From Richelia sp. UBA3308 (GTDB taxonomy: Bacteria > Cyanobacteriota > Cyanobacteriia > Cyanobacteriales > Nostocaceae), in the NCBI GenBank assembly GCA_002361335.1, contig DESS01000216.1, forward strand, positions 1-64,000: a stretch of 64,000 nt of DNA, read 5' to 3'. The notes under the pieces were generated by a model. That model did no database searches, was not told where the DNA came from, and saw nothing but the letters and a program-made list of their open reading frames with translations. This document shows, piece by piece, positions 62,894 through 64,000 of the stretch (within the stretch, counting starts at the first letter, position 1; each line of letters starts with the position of its first letter). The position numbers and the translations under genes were made by a program.

Positions 62894-64000
62894 TAGTCTT
62901 TACCCTCTGCCCCTTGTTTGACCACCTTTGTGGTTTGCTATTGATTTACTCGGCGCTAAGATTATTACCAATTTTCTCTATTTTCTCAGTAATGGCTTTC
63001 TTTTTTTAAATTAACTGACATTAAGTAATATGAAAGTTATTAAAAAAAATATCATTCATAAATTAGCTGACGAAATTTATTTTCATCAATACAGGTATTA
63101 TTTTTATCATTATAAAATTAAACAATAAGATGAACAAGTTCTAACTTAATTGGAATTTCGCGACTTAAAAGCTAAAAAATACTAATATTCTGGTTGTATT
63201 TTTTGTATCGCAATGAAATTGACATCACTGTCATATTATGCATAAATTTGACTTGACAAAAATAAAAAAATAAGGTTCACATGCAAATACCTCTTCTGTG
63301 CTAAATTGTTTGTCCGACCATAACATGTACATCCTTGACCAATAAAGCAGAAAATTTAATATTCGGATAAGTAGATTTTATTTCATACTTGATAAATCAT
63401 CCTTTATACTTAATTAAACGCACTGAAATTCATGATATATCTTACACTCAGAATCTCAAAAATCCGCATTAAAAGCATCAAATTTATATATTTCTAGCAA
63501 CGGTAATCCTCAAACACTTTCCTATTGACTGCGTTGCAATTATATAAATGATTAGACAAAAATTGACTTTTCAAGTAAAATTTTTTTTGCTGTGGTATTT
63601 GTCAACCCACAACGCCGAATGAATTATTCAAGGTTAAGAATAAGTTTTGCAACCGTCTGAAGAACATTTCCACAGAATTATAAGCTATCTTACCAAAAAA
63701 ACGCTGAAGCAGAATAATCCCAGAAGTATTACCCAGGGTAAGCAGATCAAACCACTATGGGCGAGTTCGCCATGGAAACGGTATAACTGCTCCGAATGGC
63801 ACATCTTCATATTTTCCGCAAATGGGCAGAGTACTGCTGCTGCATGGGAAATATTACCCTACAGGTTTTATACTTCAACAAGTAACTAATTTGTAACAAG
63901 TATAAATATTCTTGTATTTTCATTTCCTTAACTAAAAGCAGCTTAATTTGAAATTTGATCGATGTGCTTTGTAAGTAAATTTAGTTAAAAGTAAGAATAG
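62894..64000. other. Terminal intergenic region, no supported gene
   Basis: Over 1.1 kb, very AT-rich up to 63600. From 63640 to 63890 the composition rises in GC and an 80-codon frame is open, with stems such as GGGCGAG-TT-CGCC. I do not recognise a protein or RNA family there. Confidence 0.45.

Noticed and set aside
63647..63889. 80-residue open frame near the right edge
   Set aside because: TTG-type start, no ribosome site, composition unlike real proteins here; listed only as a patch of interest.

Overview
The window is chromosomal DNA of a low-GC filamentous cyanobacterium, most likely heterocyst-forming (Nostocales type). The markers are hetR (59501-60400, minus), petH with a CpcD-like phycobilisome linker domain, phosphoribulokinase, the variable chain of ferredoxin-thioredoxin reductase, a FurB/Zur regulator, a CAAD/CURT1-type thylakoid protein, frequent GCGATCGC (HIP1) octamers and many short tandem repeats between genes. 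Genus cannot be fixed from this sequence alone. No rRNA, CRISPR array, prophage or intact transposase gene was seen.

Layout. 0-8.4 kb: housekeeping (YdcF, FtrV, a membrane PP2C phosphatase, NfeD plus SPFH pair, Zur, PurS-PurQ), interrupted by two gene-free stretches that look like relics of RNA-guided-nuclease transposons: a TnpB-type right end at 1.9 kb and an IscB omega-RNA (HEARO)-like structure at 6.9 kb. 8.6-18.0 kb: an accessory, defence-like block. It holds a 1573-residue CHAT-protease/nSTAND ATPase/double WD40 propeller protein, a Uma2 protein with a lost catalytic Glu, and a translationally coupled pair of a Cas4-like nuclease and a long prokaryotic Argonaute with an intact DEDH tetrad, followed 45 bp later by a second Uma2-type protein. 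18.1-35.3 kb: two peroxiredoxins, a glycogen debranching enzyme carrying an in-frame tandem DNA repeat and overlapping a tRNA-Met gene, a LysM/M23 peptidase, TrmL, GshA, a DICT-GAF histidine kinase, two divergent pentapeptide-repeat proteins and PcrA.

35.5-43.6 kb: an NAD-metabolism island. nadA is followed by a tight four-gene run (NADAR, flavodoxin-like, COG1058/CinA-N, nicotinamidase), an EamA transporter and nadB. A decayed copy of the pcrA 3' part lies just before nadB in the same orientation as intact pcrA. The roughly 6 kb from nadA to the transporter is therefore bracketed by direct pcrA repeats, which suggests integration or duplication at pcrA. Together the genes could make NAD de novo, recycle nicotinamide and remove ADP-ribose.

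43.6-64 kb: N-formylglutamate amidohydrolase, a HAMP histidine kinase, MetK, Prk, PetH, homoserine dehydrogenase, an SLH protein, CAAD, a secreted pentapeptide protein, an alpha/beta hydrolase, a Cys-repeat protein of unknown function, HetR and a coiled-coil/EamA fusion. A second TnpB-type RNA scaffold lies between prk and petH. The last 1.1 kb has no convincing gene.
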